Shown: positions 7,139 to 19,050 of the stretch, one piece after another
Position numbering within the stretch: the first letter of the stretch is position 1
Layout of the letters: every line of letters starts with the position of its first letter
Assembly (NCBI GenBank): GCA_023392635.1
Contig: JAEVYS010000070.1
Location: 1 to 50,255 of the forward strand
From: Actinomycetes bacterium
Lineage (GTDB): Bacteria; Actinomycetota; Actinomycetes; Propionibacteriales; Propionibacteriaceae
DNA: 50,255 nt
Reading direction: 5' to 3'
The notes under the pieces: model-generated
Told to the model about the DNA's origin: nothing
What the model saw: the letters and a program-made list of their open reading frames with translations, nothing else
The model's database searches: none
Made by a program: the position numbers and the translations under genes

Positions 7139-8422
7139 TCAGGCCTTGAACCGGGGGAAGGCGGACGCGCCGGCGTAGCGCGCGGCCTCGTCGAGGTCCT
7201 CCTCGATGCGGAGCAGCTGGTTGTACTTCGCGACGCGCTCGGTACGGGCCGGGGCGCCGGTCTTGATCTGGCCACAACCGAGGGCGACCGCGAGGTCGGC
7301 GATCGTGACGTCCTCGGTCTCGCCGGAACGGTGGCTCATCATCGTGGAGTAGCCGCTGCGGTGGGCGAGGGTGACCGCGTCGATGGTCTCGGTGAGCGAG
7401 CCGATCTGGTTCACCTTGACCAGCAGCGCGTTCGCGGTGCTGGTGTCGATGCCCTTCTGCAGGCGGGTCACGTTGGTCACGAACAGGTCGTCGCCGACCA
7501 GCTGCACCTTGGCGCCGAGCTCGTCGGTGATGGTCTTCCACCCGTCCCAGTCGTCCTCGTTCAGCGGATCCTCGATCGAGACCAGCGGGTACTTCGCGAC
7601 CAGGTCGACGTAGTAGGCGGTCATCTCGGCGGCAGTCTTCTTGCCACCCTCGAAGTTGTAGGTGCCGTCCTCGTTGTAGAACTCGGACGCGGCCACGTCG
7701 AGCGCCAGCGCGACGTCCTTGCCCGGAGCGAACCCGGCCTTGGTGATCGCCTCGAGGATCAGGTCGAGCGCCGCGGCGTTGCTCTCCAGGTTGGGGGCGA
7801 AGCCGCCCTCGTCGCCCAGGCCGGTGGCCAGGCCACGGCCCTTCAGCACGGCCTTCAGGGAGTGGTACACGCCGGCGCCCATCTCGAGGGCCTCGGCGAA
7901 GGTCGACGCGCCGATCGGGGCGATCATGAACTCCTGGATGTCGACGTTGGAGTCGGCGTGCGACCCACCGTTGAGGATGTTCATCATCGGGACCGGCAGC
8001 AGGTTGGCGGTCGGGCCACCGAGGTAGCGGTAGAGCGGCAGGCCGGCCGACTCGGCGGCGGCGTGCGCCACGGCGAGGGACACGCCGAGGATCGCGTTCG
8101 CGCCCAGCTTGCCCTTGTTGTCGGTGCCGTCCAGCTCGATCATGGCCTGGTCGAGCAGGCGCTGCTCGTCGGCGGCCATGCCGATGACCTCGGGAGCGAT
8201 CTGCTCGATCACGTTCTCGACGGCCTTCAGCACACCCTTGCCGCCGTAGTGCGCGGCATCGCCGTCGCGCAGCTCGACGGCCTCGAACGCACCGGTGGAA
8301 GCACCGGACGGGACGGCAGCGCGACCTTCGGCGCCGTCATCGAGCACGACCTGGACCTCCACGGTCGGGTTGCCGCGCGAGTCGAGGATCTGCCGAGCGT
8401 CTACGAATTCGATACTTGCCAC
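7139..8422 (-). CDS. eno: enolase
   Basis: Enolase interconverts 2-phosphoglycerate and phosphoenolpyruvate in glycolysis and also joins the RNA degradosome in many bacteria. The 427-aa length is typical. Visible motifs are EFVDARQILDSRGNPTVEV at the N-terminus, SGASTGAFEAVELRDGD, and the signature LLVKVNQIGSLTETIDA near residue 335 with SHRSGETED after it. The start is GTG at 8422 with AAAGG about 8 nt upstream; a nearby ATG at 8429 is out of frame. It opens the gene run eno-ftsB-DUF501-ppx2. Confidence 0.98.
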   Translation of the reverse strand: MASIEFVDARQILDSRGNPTVEVQVVLDDGAEGRAAVPSGASTGAFEAVELRDGDAAHYGGKGVLKAVENVIEQIAPEVIGMAADEQRLLDQAMIELDGTDNKGKLGANAILGVSLAVAHAAAESAGLPLYRYLGGPTANLLPVPMMNILNGGSHADSNVDIQEFMIAPIGASTFAEALEMGAGVYHSLKAVLKGRGLATGLGDEGGFAPNLESNAAALDLILEAITKAGFAPGKDVALALDVAASEFYNEDGTYNFEGGKKTAAEMTAYYVDLVAKYPLVSIEDPLNEDDWDGWKTITDELGAKVQLVGDDLFVTNVTRLQKGIDTSTANALLVKVNQIGSLTETIDAVTLAHRSGYSTMMSHRSGETEDVTIADLAVALGCGQIKTGAPARTERVAKYNQLLRIEEDLDEAARYAGASAFPRFKA

Positions 8423-8460
8423 TATTCATGCCTTTCAGGACGGTGTGGTCATCGTCGCTA

Positions 8461-8466
8461 ACCCTA
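8461..8466 (-). promoter_or_regulatory. candidate -10 of eno
   Basis: The minus strand reads TAGGGT about 38 nt before the GTG, giving a leader of roughly 30 nt that holds the AAAGG site. The rest of 8423-8556 shows nothing else. Confidence 0.4.
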
Positions 8467-8556
8467 CCGGTGGCCGCCCCTGAGAGGTGCCCCCGGCCCC
8501 AAGCTGGGAAGACGCGCGTCCGCCATGTGGATGCCGTCCCGGATGCCCACCCGCCG

Positions 8557-9183
8557 TCAGGACCGGCGCTCCTCCTCGGCCCGCCGCACCTCGGCCTCCA
8601 GGCCGCGCAGGGCCGCCCGCGCCTCCTGCTCCGGGTCGAGGCCAAGGGCTTCGGCGCGTCCCACCAGCCGCAGGAACTCCGCGCCCAAGTCGTCGGCGCC
8701 CACCCCGGACGACGGGACGCCGAGTGCCTCCGGCTCCAGCCCCTGGCTGCGGGCCCGGACGATCACCTTGTGGGCCCGGGTGAGCGCGGACAACCGCTCC
8801 GGGATGCCGTCCAGCGCGGAGGACCGGGCCTTCTCGCCGGCCTTGGCCCGCTCCCAGGAGCCGACGAGGTCCTCGGGCACCTCGGCGCCGGAGAAGACGT
8901 ACGGGTGTCGTGCCACCAGCTTGTCCGTGATCCGCCCGGCGACGTCCTCGAGGTCGAACCGCCCGGTCTCCGCCGCGATCTCGGCGTGGAAGACCACCTG
9001 CAGCAGGAGGTCGCCGAGTTCCTCGGACAGGTGGTCGTCGTCCCCGGCCTCGATCGCCTCCACCACTTCGAGGGTCTCCTCGACCAGGTAGCGGACCAGC
9101 GAGGCGTGGGTCTGCTCCGCGTCCCACGGGCAGCCCGAACGGAGGCGGTGCATGACCGCCACGAGCCGTTCGAGCTCGCTCAC
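8557..9183 (-). CDS. mazG: MazG family nucleoside triphosphate pyrophosphohydrolase
   Basis: This 208-aa MazG-type house-cleaning enzyme hydrolyses (d)NTPs to monophosphate and pyrophosphate. The N-terminal MazG fold is clear: CPWDAEQTHASLVRYLVEE, then EETLEVVEAI and EELGDLLLQVVFH, supplying the ExxE..ExxD metal-binding acids (residues about 32-65). The C-terminal part is a shorter, degenerate second domain. The start is GTG at 9183, overlapping the stop of the lipoprotein gene by 4 nt (GTGA), so the mfd-lipoprotein-mazG genes are coupled. Confidence 0.93.
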   Translation of the reverse strand: MSELERLVAVMHRLRSGCPWDAEQTHASLVRYLVEETLEVVEAIEAGDDDHLSEELGDLLLQVVFHAEIAAETGRFDLEDVAGRITDKLVARHPYVFSGAEVPEDLVGSWERAKAGEKARSSALDGIPERLSALTRAHKVIVRARSQGLEPEALGVPSSGVGADDLGAEFLRLVGRAEALGLDPEQEARAALRGLEAEVRRAEEERRS

Positions 9184-9698
9184 TCCTGCCGGATCGGCGC
9201 GACCTCGGAGATCGAGCCGGAGCTGTTCTGGACGATCGCGAGCTGCTGGGGGTCCCAGGTGCCGAAGCGCGGGTTCAGCCGGACACTGGTCTGGTTGGCG
9301 ACCGCGAGATAGGCCGCGCGGCCGGTATCCGTGCCGACGATCGCGCGAGCGTCGACCCAGTCGGCGATGAAGGCGGTCAGTGCGGGGACCTTCGCCAGTT
9401 CGGACAGCGACGCGTCGGTGGCGAGCACCTGCGAGCGCTGTTCTTCGGTCACCGGCACCTTGGTCGCGGCCGCCAGCTTGCTGCTGATCAGGATCTGGAC
9501 GACGGCGGTGCGGAACGTGGCCGCGGAGTCCGACGTGTCGGAGGTGAAGTCGGCGACCGCCTGCGACAAGGTCTCGACCTTGTCCAGTCCGATCGGGGTC
9601 GGCCCGACGTAGGCCGCCGACTGCGGGCTTCCGGTCGCGCACCCGGCCAGCGCCAGTACGCCTGCCGTGGCCACCGCCGCGAGCTTCACCGATTTCAT
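9180..9698 (-). CDS. SurA-like secreted lipoprotein
   Basis: This 172-aa protein has a lipoprotein signal (KLAAVATAGVLALAGC) with lipobox LAGC, so it is probably exported and lipid-anchored. The mature part is helical and ends with LNPRFGTWDPQQLAIV, a segment seen in actinobacterial proteins annotated as SurA N-terminal-domain chaperones; no PPIase domain is present. The ATG at 9698 is preferred over one at 9710 because GGGACGG lies close upstream. It occupies the mfd-mazG position where mycobacteria carry the unrelated lpqU. Function is inferred weakly. Confidence 0.8.
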   Translation of the reverse strand: MKSVKLAAVATAGVLALAGCATGSPQSAAYVGPTPIGLDKVETLSQAVADFTSDTSDSAATFRTAVVQILISSKLAAATKVPVTEEQRSQVLATDASLSELAKVPALTAFIADWVDARAIVGTDTGRAAYLAVANQTSVRLNPRFGTWDPQQLAIVQNSSGSISEVAPIRQE

Positions 9699-9731
9699 GT
9701 TCCGTCCCATCCGAATCCGACGCTGGGGATA

Positions 9732-13289
<3,558 letters not shown>

Positions 13290-13372
13290 CACCGCATCAC
13301 CTTACCCAGCGCCACCGACACCGGCAGTCCGGGACCGCGCCGTCCGGCGTCGCGCGGGCGCGGCCGCCGCCG

Positions 13373-13975
13373 TCAGGAGTTGAACCGGCCCTGGGTGGCG
13401 TCGAGGCCGACCGTGAGCAGCGACTCGACGGCATCGGCGCACCGACCCACCTCCACGGCGACGTCCGCGGCCAGCGAGGCCGGGAAGGGGCTGAGCACGT
13501 AGTCCGCGGGGTCCTGCCGGCCCTGGGGGCGGCCGACGCCGTAGCGGGCGCGGAAGAAGTCACCGGTCCCGATGCTGCGGCGGATCGACTTCAGGCCGTT
13601 GTGGCCGTTGTCGCCGCCGCCGAACTTCAGCCGGAGCTGGCCGAACTCGAGGTCGATCTCGTCGTGGATCGCCACCATGTTCTCCGGCGGGATCCGGAAG
13701 TACCCGAGCGCCTTGGACACCGCCGCGCCGGTGTCGTTCATGTACGTCCGTGACTTGAGCAGGACGAGCCTCTCCGCCTCGGCGCCGACACCCCCGAGAC
13801 CACCGGCGGAGGTGAGCCGGGTCTGGGCGATCTCGGCCCGGAGCTGGCCGTTGCCGCTGAACGCCACGCCGGCGCGCCGGGCGAGCTCGTCGACCACCAT
13901 GTAGCCGACGTTGTGCCGGTGAGAAGCGTAGGTCGGGCCCGGATTACCGAGCCCGACCAACAGCCAGGTAGACAT
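13373..13975 (-). CDS. pth: peptidyl-tRNA hydrolase
   Basis: Pth releases tRNA from peptidyl-tRNA dropped by ribosomes. The 200-aa length is usual. The motifs LVGLGNPGPTYASHRHNVGY (catalytic His near residue 20), KSRTYMNDTG and HDEIDLEFGQLRLKFGGG with GHNGLKSI are all present. It lies 9 nt downstream of rplY, the usual pairing in actinobacteria, so the two are co-transcribed. Confidence 0.97.
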   Translation of the reverse strand: MSTWLLVGLGNPGPTYASHRHNVGYMVVDELARRAGVAFSGNGQLRAEIAQTRLTSAGGLGGVGAEAERLVLLKSRTYMNDTGAAVSKALGYFRIPPENMVAIHDEIDLEFGQLRLKFGGGDNGHNGLKSIRRSIGTGDFFRARYGVGRPQGRQDPADYVLSPFPASLAADVAVEVGRCADAVESLLTVGLDATQGRFNS

Positions 13976-13984
13976 GACGGAGGA

Positions 13985-14599
13985 TCAGGCCTCTTCCGCG
14001 GCCTCCGCCGCCTCTTCAGCGGCACCCTCGCCGGCCAGCTCGGCGTCCAGCGCCGCCTGGCTCGGGGTCGCGGAGACCGAGAGGATCAGGTCGTCGGGCT
14101 CGCCGGGGAAGACCGCGCCCTGCGGCAGGTTCAGGTCCTTCGCGGTGACGGTGTCGCCGATCTCGAGGCCGGTGATGTCGATCTCGATGTCGGCCGGGAT
14201 GTGGGTGGCCTCGACCTCGAGGCTGATCGTCTGCTGGTCCATGACGATCATGCGGTCGCTCGGGTGGTCGCCCACGACGAGCAGCGGGACCTCGACGGTG
14301 ACCTTCTCGCCCTTGCGGACGATCACCAGGTCGAGGTGCTCGATGCTGCCCTTGATCGGGTTGCGCTGCACCTGCTTGGCCAGGGCCAGCTGGGTCTTGG
14401 CGCCGTCCACGGAGATCTCGAGCACCGCGTTGGCCACGCGCAGGGCCAGGAGCACCTCGTGCCCCGGCAGCGACAGGTGGACCGGATCGGTCCCGTGGCC
14501 GTAGAGGACGGCCGGCACGAGGCCGGCGCGACGGGTACGGCGGGCCGCGCCCTTGCCGAATTCGGTGCGGGTCACCGCTGCGATCTTGCTCTCAGACAC
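13985..14599 (-). CDS. rplY: 50S ribosomal protein L25 (Ctc type)
   Basis: This 204-aa long-form L25 (general stress protein Ctc type) binds 5S rRNA. The N-terminal L25 domain (TRTEFGKGAARRTRRAG, VPAVLYGHG) is followed by a beta-rich extension and an Ala/Glu-rich acidic tail of about 20 residues. The start is GTG at 14599 because GAGGAG (14611-14616) lies 11 nt upstream; an in-frame TTG further up overlaps this site and is unlikely. A possible -10 TAGACT lies at 14725-14720. Confidence 0.95.
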   Translation of the reverse strand: MSESKIAAVTRTEFGKGAARRTRRAGLVPAVLYGHGTDPVHLSLPGHEVLLALRVANAVLEISVDGAKTQLALAKQVQRNPIKGSIEHLDLVIVRKGEKVTVEVPLLVVGDHPSDRMIVMDQQTISLEVEATHIPADIEIDITGLEIGDTVTAKDLNLPQGAVFPGEPDDLILSVSATPSQAALDAELAGEGAAEEAAEAAEEA

Positions 14600-14719
14600 T
14601 TTGTTCTTGCTCCTCAACGTCGTACAGATCTACGTCTCGGCGAGGGAGGACCGGCGGCGCTCAGCGCTCCGCCTTGTCGATCACGGGCCTTTTCGGCCCC
14701 TCGCCGAGGCAACCCCGGA

Positions 14720-14725
14720 AGTCTA
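14720..14725 (-). promoter_or_regulatory. candidate -10 of rplY-pth
   Basis: The minus strand reads TAGACT, which would give a leader of about 115 nt. The surrounding 14600-14818 also has a short GGGCC/GGCCC hairpin near 14685 with no T-run after it. Confidence 0.3.
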
Positions 14726-14818
14726 GCGTCACCGGAGCGGGACGCCGAAATCCACCCGCTGGACGGTCCGGTCGCGGGCCGAGGGCCCGGCGGTCGGGGA
14801 GCGGACGACGGTGGCGGA

Positions 14819-15796
14819 TCAGTGGGCGCCGTTGAACAGGGACGCGACCGAGCCCTCCTCGAACACCGCCTGGATCGCCTGCGCGATCAACGGCGCCATC
14901 GAGAGCACGGTGAGCTTCGGCACGTTGACACCGTCCGGGATCGGCAGCGTGTTGGTGACGATCACCTCTTCGAAGTCGGACTCGTTCAGGCGCTGTGGCG
15001 CAGGCCCCGACAGGATCGGATGGGTCGCGGCGGCGATCACCCGCTTGGCGCCGTGCGCCTTCAGCGCTGCGGCGGCCTGGCAGATCGTGCCGGCGGTGTC
15101 GATCATGTCGTCCACGAGCAGGCAGACCCGGCCCTCGACGTCGCCGACCACCTCCCCGACGGCCACCTCGTTGGCCTTGTTCGGGTCGCGCCGCTTGTGG
15201 ATGATCGCCAGCGGCGTCCCCAGCCGGTCGGAGTACTCGTCGGCAAGGCGGACGCGGCCGGCGTCCGGGGAGACCACGGTCATCTCGGAGGTGTTGTAGG
15301 ACGCCTTGATGTAGTCCACCAGCACCGGCAGGGCCATCAGGTGGTCGACCGGACCGTCGAAGAAGCCCTGGATCTGCGCGGCGTGCAGGTCGACCGACAT
15401 CAGGCGGTTCGCGCCGGCGACCTTGTACAGGTCGGCCACCAGGCGTGCGGAGATCGGCTCGCGCCCGGCGTGCTTCTTGTCCTGGCGGCCGTAGGGGTAG
15501 AACGGCGAGACCACGGTGATGCGCCGCGCCGAGGCCCGCTTGAGCGCGTCGATCATGATCAGCTGTTCCATCAGCCACTCGTTGACCGGCGCCGGGTGGG
15601 CCTGGATCACGAAGCAGTCGGCGCCGCGCACCGACTCCTCGAACCGCACGTAGATCTCGGAGTTCGCGTAGGTGAGCGACCTCGTCGGCACCAGGTCGAC
15701 GCCCAGCAGTTCGGCGACCTGCTCGGCCAGCTCGGGGAACGCGCGCCCCGTGCAGACCATCAGGTGCTTCTCGGTGGGGCGCTTGATACCGCTCAC
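14819..15796 (-). CDS. prs: ribose-phosphate pyrophosphokinase
   Basis: This enzyme makes PRPP from ribose 5-phosphate and ATP for nucleotide, His and Trp synthesis. The 325-aa protein shows the class I motifs FYPYGRQDKKHAGREPISA (ATP and flexible loop), VDLHAAQIQGFFDGPVDHL and the PRPP-binding loop VDDMIDTAGT near residue 229. The start is GTG at 15796, overlapping the glmU stop by 4 nt (GTGA), with AAGGAACGGAG upstream. Coupling of glmU and prs is common in Gram-positive bacteria. Confidence 0.97.
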   Translation of the reverse strand: MSGIKRPTEKHLMVCTGRAFPELAEQVAELLGVDLVPTRSLTYANSEIYVRFEESVRGADCFVIQAHPAPVNEWLMEQLIMIDALKRASARRITVVSPFYPYGRQDKKHAGREPISARLVADLYKVAGANRLMSVDLHAAQIQGFFDGPVDHLMALPVLVDYIKASYNTSEMTVVSPDAGRVRLADEYSDRLGTPLAIIHKRRDPNKANEVAVGEVVGDVEGRVCLLVDDMIDTAGTICQAAAALKAHGAKRVIAAATHPILSGPAPQRLNESDFEEVIVTNTLPIPDGVNVPKLTVLSMAPLIAQAIQAVFEEGSVASLFNGAH

Positions 15797-17274
15797 TCGC
15801 CGGACTCCGTTCCTTCGGCCGCGTGCTCGCGGGGGTCGGTGTGGGACAGGGCCGCCTCCGCGGCCGCGGCCGTCGCGGTGCCCGGGCGCTTGCGCGCCAC
15901 CCAGCCCCGGATGTTGCGTTGCTGCCCGCGCGAGACCGCGAGCTCGCCCGGCCCGACGTCGGCGGTGATCGTGGATCCGGCCGCGACGTAGGCCCCGTCC
16001 GCGATGTGCACCGGTGCGACCAGCACCGAGTCGCTGCCCACGAAGGAGTGCGCCCCCACCGTCGAGGTGTACTTCCCGAGCCCGTCGTAGTTGGCGAAGA
16101 TCGTGCCGGCACCGATGTTGCTGCCCTCCCCGACCACCGCGTCGCCGCAGTACGTGAGGTGGGGCACCTTCGCGCCGTCCCCGATCACGGCCTTCTTGGT
16201 CTCGACGAAGGCACCGATGTGGGCCCGCCCGCCGATCTCGGTGCCGGGACGCAGGTAGCTGAACGGGCCGACCGTGGCGCCGTCACCGATGACGGCGAGT
16301 TCGGCGTGGGTGCGCAGCACGCGCGCATTCTCCCCGACTTCGACGTCGATCAGCGTGGTGTCCGGGCCGATCGTCGCCCCCTTTCCGATCGAGGTCGCCC
16401 CCTCGAGCGAGGTGCCGGGAAGGAGGGTCACGTCCTCGGCGAGGTCGACGCCAGCGTGCACCCAGGTCGTGGACGGGTCGAGCACGGTGACGCCCTCGGT
16501 CATCCAGCGCGTGAGGATGCGCCGGTTGAGTTCCGCGGCGCGCTCGGCGAGCTGGACGCGGTCGTTCACACCCTCGGTCTGCAGGTAGTCGGACAGGACG
16601 CGCGCACCGACGCGACGGCCGGCCGACCGGGCGTGGGAGATGACGTCGGTGAGGTACAGCTCCCCCTGTGCGTTCGCCGCCTGGAGCGCGGCGAGTCCCT
16701 CGCTGAGGGTGGCGGCATCGAAGACGTAGATGCCGGAGTTGATCTCGGCGAGGGCCAGCTCGGCCTCACTCGCGTCCGACTGCTCCACGATCCGGGCCAC
16801 CTGGTCCCCGTCGCGCACGATGCGCCCGTAGCCGGTCGGGTCCGGCACCACGGCGCTGAGTACGGTCACGGCGTTGCCCCCCTCGCGGTGGGCGGCGACG
16901 AGGTCGAGAAGCGTCTGGGGCGCGAGCAGCGGGACGTCGCCGGAGGTCACGACGATCTCGCCGGCGACGCCCGGGAGGGCGGCCAGGCCGGCGCGGACGG
17001 CGTCCCCGGTGCCGCGTGGGCGCTCCTGGACCGCGATGGTGACGTGGGGGGCGATGTCGGCGAGGTGTTCGGTGACCAGCTCCCGCTGGTGGCCGACGAC
17101 GACCACGAGGTGGTCCGGCGACAGCGCGTCCGCGGTGTCGATGGCGAGGGCGACCATGGATTTGCCGGCGATCCGGTGCAGGACCTTGGGAATGGCCGAT
17201 TTCATACGGGTGCCGGCCCCGGCCGCCATGATGACGACCGCTGCCACCCGGTTCTCTGCGTCCTGCTCGGCCAC
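15793..17274 (-). CDS. glmU: bifunctional UDP-GlcNAc pyrophosphorylase/GlcN-1-P acetyltransferase
   Basis: GlmU makes UDP-GlcNAc for peptidoglycan. The N-terminal half has the uridylyltransferase motif IMAAGAGTRMKS (about residue 15) and EINSGIYVF. The C-terminal half is a left-handed beta-helix of hexapeptide repeats with YLRPGTEIGGRAHIGAFVE and NYDGLGKYTSTVG. The total is 493 aa, as in actinobacteria. GTG at 17274 is preferred over GTG at 17280 because of spacing to GGGA. It is the first gene of the glmU-prs operon; a -10-like TAGGAT sits at 17371-17366. Confidence 0.97.
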   Translation of the reverse strand: MAEQDAENRVAAVVIMAAGAGTRMKSAIPKVLHRIAGKSMVALAIDTADALSPDHLVVVVGHQRELVTEHLADIAPHVTIAVQERPRGTGDAVRAGLAALPGVAGEIVVTSGDVPLLAPQTLLDLVAAHREGGNAVTVLSAVVPDPTGYGRIVRDGDQVARIVEQSDASEAELALAEINSGIYVFDAATLSEGLAALQAANAQGELYLTDVISHARSAGRRVGARVLSDYLQTEGVNDRVQLAERAAELNRRILTRWMTEGVTVLDPSTTWVHAGVDLAEDVTLLPGTSLEGATSIGKGATIGPDTTLIDVEVGENARVLRTHAELAVIGDGATVGPFSYLRPGTEIGGRAHIGAFVETKKAVIGDGAKVPHLTYCGDAVVGEGSNIGAGTIFANYDGLGKYTSTVGAHSFVGSDSVLVAPVHIADGAYVAAGSTITADVGPGELAVSRGQQRNIRGWVARKRPGTATAAAAEAALSHTDPREHAAEGTESGE

Positions 17275-17365
17275 GGGCACTCCCAGCGTCGGTGATCTCC
17301 GCTCTCCGGACAGGACCCTGTTGCGACGCCACGTGGCGAGGCCGTCGAGCCCGGGAGACCGGCTC

Positions 17366-17371
17366 ATCCTA
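17366..17371 (-). promoter_or_regulatory. candidate -10 of glmU-prs
   Basis: The minus strand reads TAGGAT with a predicted leader of about 85 nt. No good -35 is visible. The remainder of 17275-17484 holds nothing recognised. Confidence 0.3.
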
Positions 17372-17484
17372 TCTGCGCCGGACCCCCGCTTCTCATGGGG
17401 TCGAGACACCCGTCCCGAAATCCCTCGGCGGCGCAGAACGCCGGCATCGAGAGGCATGGCCGGGACGCCTGCGACGCGGACTGA

Positions 17485-18789
17485 TCAGCCTGTCGGCTCG
17501 GCGGCGAGCCACTCCAGGGCGACCGCAGCGGTCCACGACTGGTTTGCCGACCCCAGGGGCTCCGCGGTGAACGGCTCGTAGTACTCACCGAACCTCAGGT
17601 CCCGCAGCTGGGCGAGGGCGGCCGTCCTGAGCTTCTCGTACTCCTCGACATCGCCGGCGCGGCGCAGCCCGGACGCGAGGAACCACGTGATCACCGGCCA
17701 GTTGGGGCCCCGCCAGTACCGCCGGGGGTCGAAGGCCGGGGAGGTGGACGACGTGGAGCAGGGCACGCGGAAGGCCAGGCCGGGCGCGCCGAGCCAGTTC
17801 CGGCCGGTGAGGACGGCGAGCTGGCCGGTCCGGACGGAGGGCTCCCGCGAGGAGAGCAGCGGCGCGAACCCTGACACGCACGGGACGCCGATCGGTTGCC
17901 CGGTTCGTTCGTCGATGTCGCGGGCCAGGCCCGTCGCGGGATCGATGGTGCCGTCAACGGCAGCGGCGGACTCGTCGGCCCAGCGGCGGAGGTGGGCGGC
18001 GTCCACGTCCCGCCCCAGGTCGTCGGCGATCGCAGCCAGGTCGTCGCAGGCCAGCGCGTAGACCGCGGAGGCGAAGACGTCCTTCACCTGGAAGTCGCAG
18101 GCCTCCCGCACCTCGTCGTCGCGGTACCCCACCGACGACAGCTGGCGCACCAGCCAGAGGTAGCGGGCGTACTCGGCGTCGGACGGACGCTGGCCCGCGT
18201 CGGCCACCGTGGCCGTGTCGGTGCGGGTGAAGGACGGCATCCGTCCCGGGCGGACGCGGCGGTACGGGCCGTCGAACCGGGGCGAGTCGTCCATGCCGGA
18301 CTCCCACCCGTGGTAGATCGTGAGCAGCCCGGAGCCGGCGCCGCGCGCCTCGTGCAGCCAGCGGTGCCATGCCAGCCAGGAGTCGAAGGTGTCGCGGAGG
18401 TACCCGAGAACCACCCGCTCGTCGGGGGTGCCGGCGGCCCTCCGGCTGATACGGCGCAGGGCGATCGCGTGGACCGCAGGCTGGCAGATCCCGGACGTCG
18501 CGATGCCGTCCGGCCCCAGCCCCGCGGTGCCCCACCAGTCGGCGTCCGGGAAGTAGCCCGGAGCCTGCGAGAACACGATGTGGGGGATCATCCCCGAGCG
18601 CCACTGCGCGCGTCGCAGGTGCTCGAGTTCGGCGAGCGCCCGGGGGATGTCGTACGTGGCCAGCCCCATCGCGACGAAGGCGGCGTCCCAGCTCCACTGG
18701 TGCGGGTACAGCTCCGGCGCCGCCTTGACCAACGTGCCGGTGTCGTTGTCGGCCAGGACCTTCCGGGCTGCCAGCGCCAGGTCGCTCAT
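17485..18789 (-). CDS. GH63-like glycoside hydrolase (glucosyl/mannosylglycerate hydrolase type)
   Basis: This 434-aa (alpha/alpha)6-barrel protein resembles the MGH1/GH63 group that hydrolyses mannosylglycerate or glucosylglycerate. The pattern is seen in HQWSWDAAF (about 30-38), YHGWESGMDDSPRFD (about 159-173), YWRGPNWP (about 359-365) and GEYYEPFTAEPLG (about 401-413). Asp168 and Glu405 are the likely acid/base pair; their spacing fits that recalled for the mycobacterial glucosylglycerate hydrolase. No signal peptide is visible, so it acts in the cytosol, perhaps recycling a compatible solute. The ATG at 18789 has TTGACT 6 nt upstream, hinting at a leaderless mRNA. Substrate is not proven. 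Confidence 0.78.
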   Translation of the reverse strand: MSDLALAARKVLADNDTGTLVKAAPELYPHQWSWDAAFVAMGLATYDIPRALAELEHLRRAQWRSGMIPHIVFSQAPGYFPDADWWGTAGLGPDGIATSGICQPAVHAIALRRISRRAAGTPDERVVLGYLRDTFDSWLAWHRWLHEARGAGSGLLTIYHGWESGMDDSPRFDGPYRRVRPGRMPSFTRTDTATVADAGQRPSDAEYARYLWLVRQLSSVGYRDDEVREACDFQVKDVFASAVYALACDDLAAIADDLGRDVDAAHLRRWADESAAAVDGTIDPATGLARDIDERTGQPIGVPCVSGFAPLLSSREPSVRTGQLAVLTGRNWLGAPGLAFRVPCSTSSTSPAFDPRRYWRGPNWPVITWFLASGLRRAGDVEEYEKLRTAALAQLRDLRFGEYYEPFTAEPLGSANQSWTAAVALEWLAAEPTG

Positions 18790-18835
18790 CGCTCCAGTCA
18801 ACCCCCGGCCTGCCGGGTCGCACCAGCCTCGCGCG

Positions 18836-18914
18836 CTCCCCGGGCAGGAGTCGAACCTGCGTCGCTGATCCTGATTCAAAGTCAGGCGGGCCCTGCCGGC
18901 AGACCAACCGGGGA
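18836..18914 (-). tRNA. tRNA-Gln (anticodon UUG)
   Basis: The acceptor stem TCCCCGG/CCGGGGA, D stem GGTC/GGCC, anticodon stem CCTGA/TCAGG around CTTTGAA (anticodon TTG) and T arm GCAGG-TTCGACT-CCTGC are all formed. The discriminator is G and CCA is not encoded. The variable region of about 9 nt and two bases between D and anticodon stems make it 79 nt, slightly long for class I. Confidence 0.93.
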
Positions 18915-18941
18915 ACGGCCGTGTGGAGATGGCCGGCCCTC

Positions 18942-18947
18942 ACTCTA
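18942..18947 (-). promoter_or_regulatory. -10 element of tRNA-Gln
   Basis: The minus strand reads TAGAGT 27 nt upstream of the mature 5' end, the same hexamer seen before the MFS, uracil permease and lipid-kinase genes in this window. Confidence 0.45.
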
Positions 18948-19038
18948 CGGGGGCGGGCGTCCGCCTGCATCCGCGCCGGTCGGGCGACACTCGCGTACGA
19001 ATCCCCGGAACGGTTTCGCAATCGCACCCGGCGAGGGC

Positions 19039-19044
19039 CAGACT
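19039..19044 (+). promoter_or_regulatory. -10 of a leaderless tetR
   Basis: CAGACT ends 6 nt before the ATG at 19051, the spacing expected if transcription starts at the start codon. No ribosome-binding site lies at a normal distance. Confidence 0.4.
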
Positions 19045-19050
19045 GTCGCC

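Noticed and set aside
8422..8429. ATG at 8429 as the eno start
   Set aside because: It is out of frame with the enolase motifs; the GTG at 8422 gives the conserved N-terminus.
17275..17457. Long N-terminal extension of glmU
   Set aside because: Residues before the GTG at 17274 are outside the conserved GlmU start and lack a ribosome-binding site.
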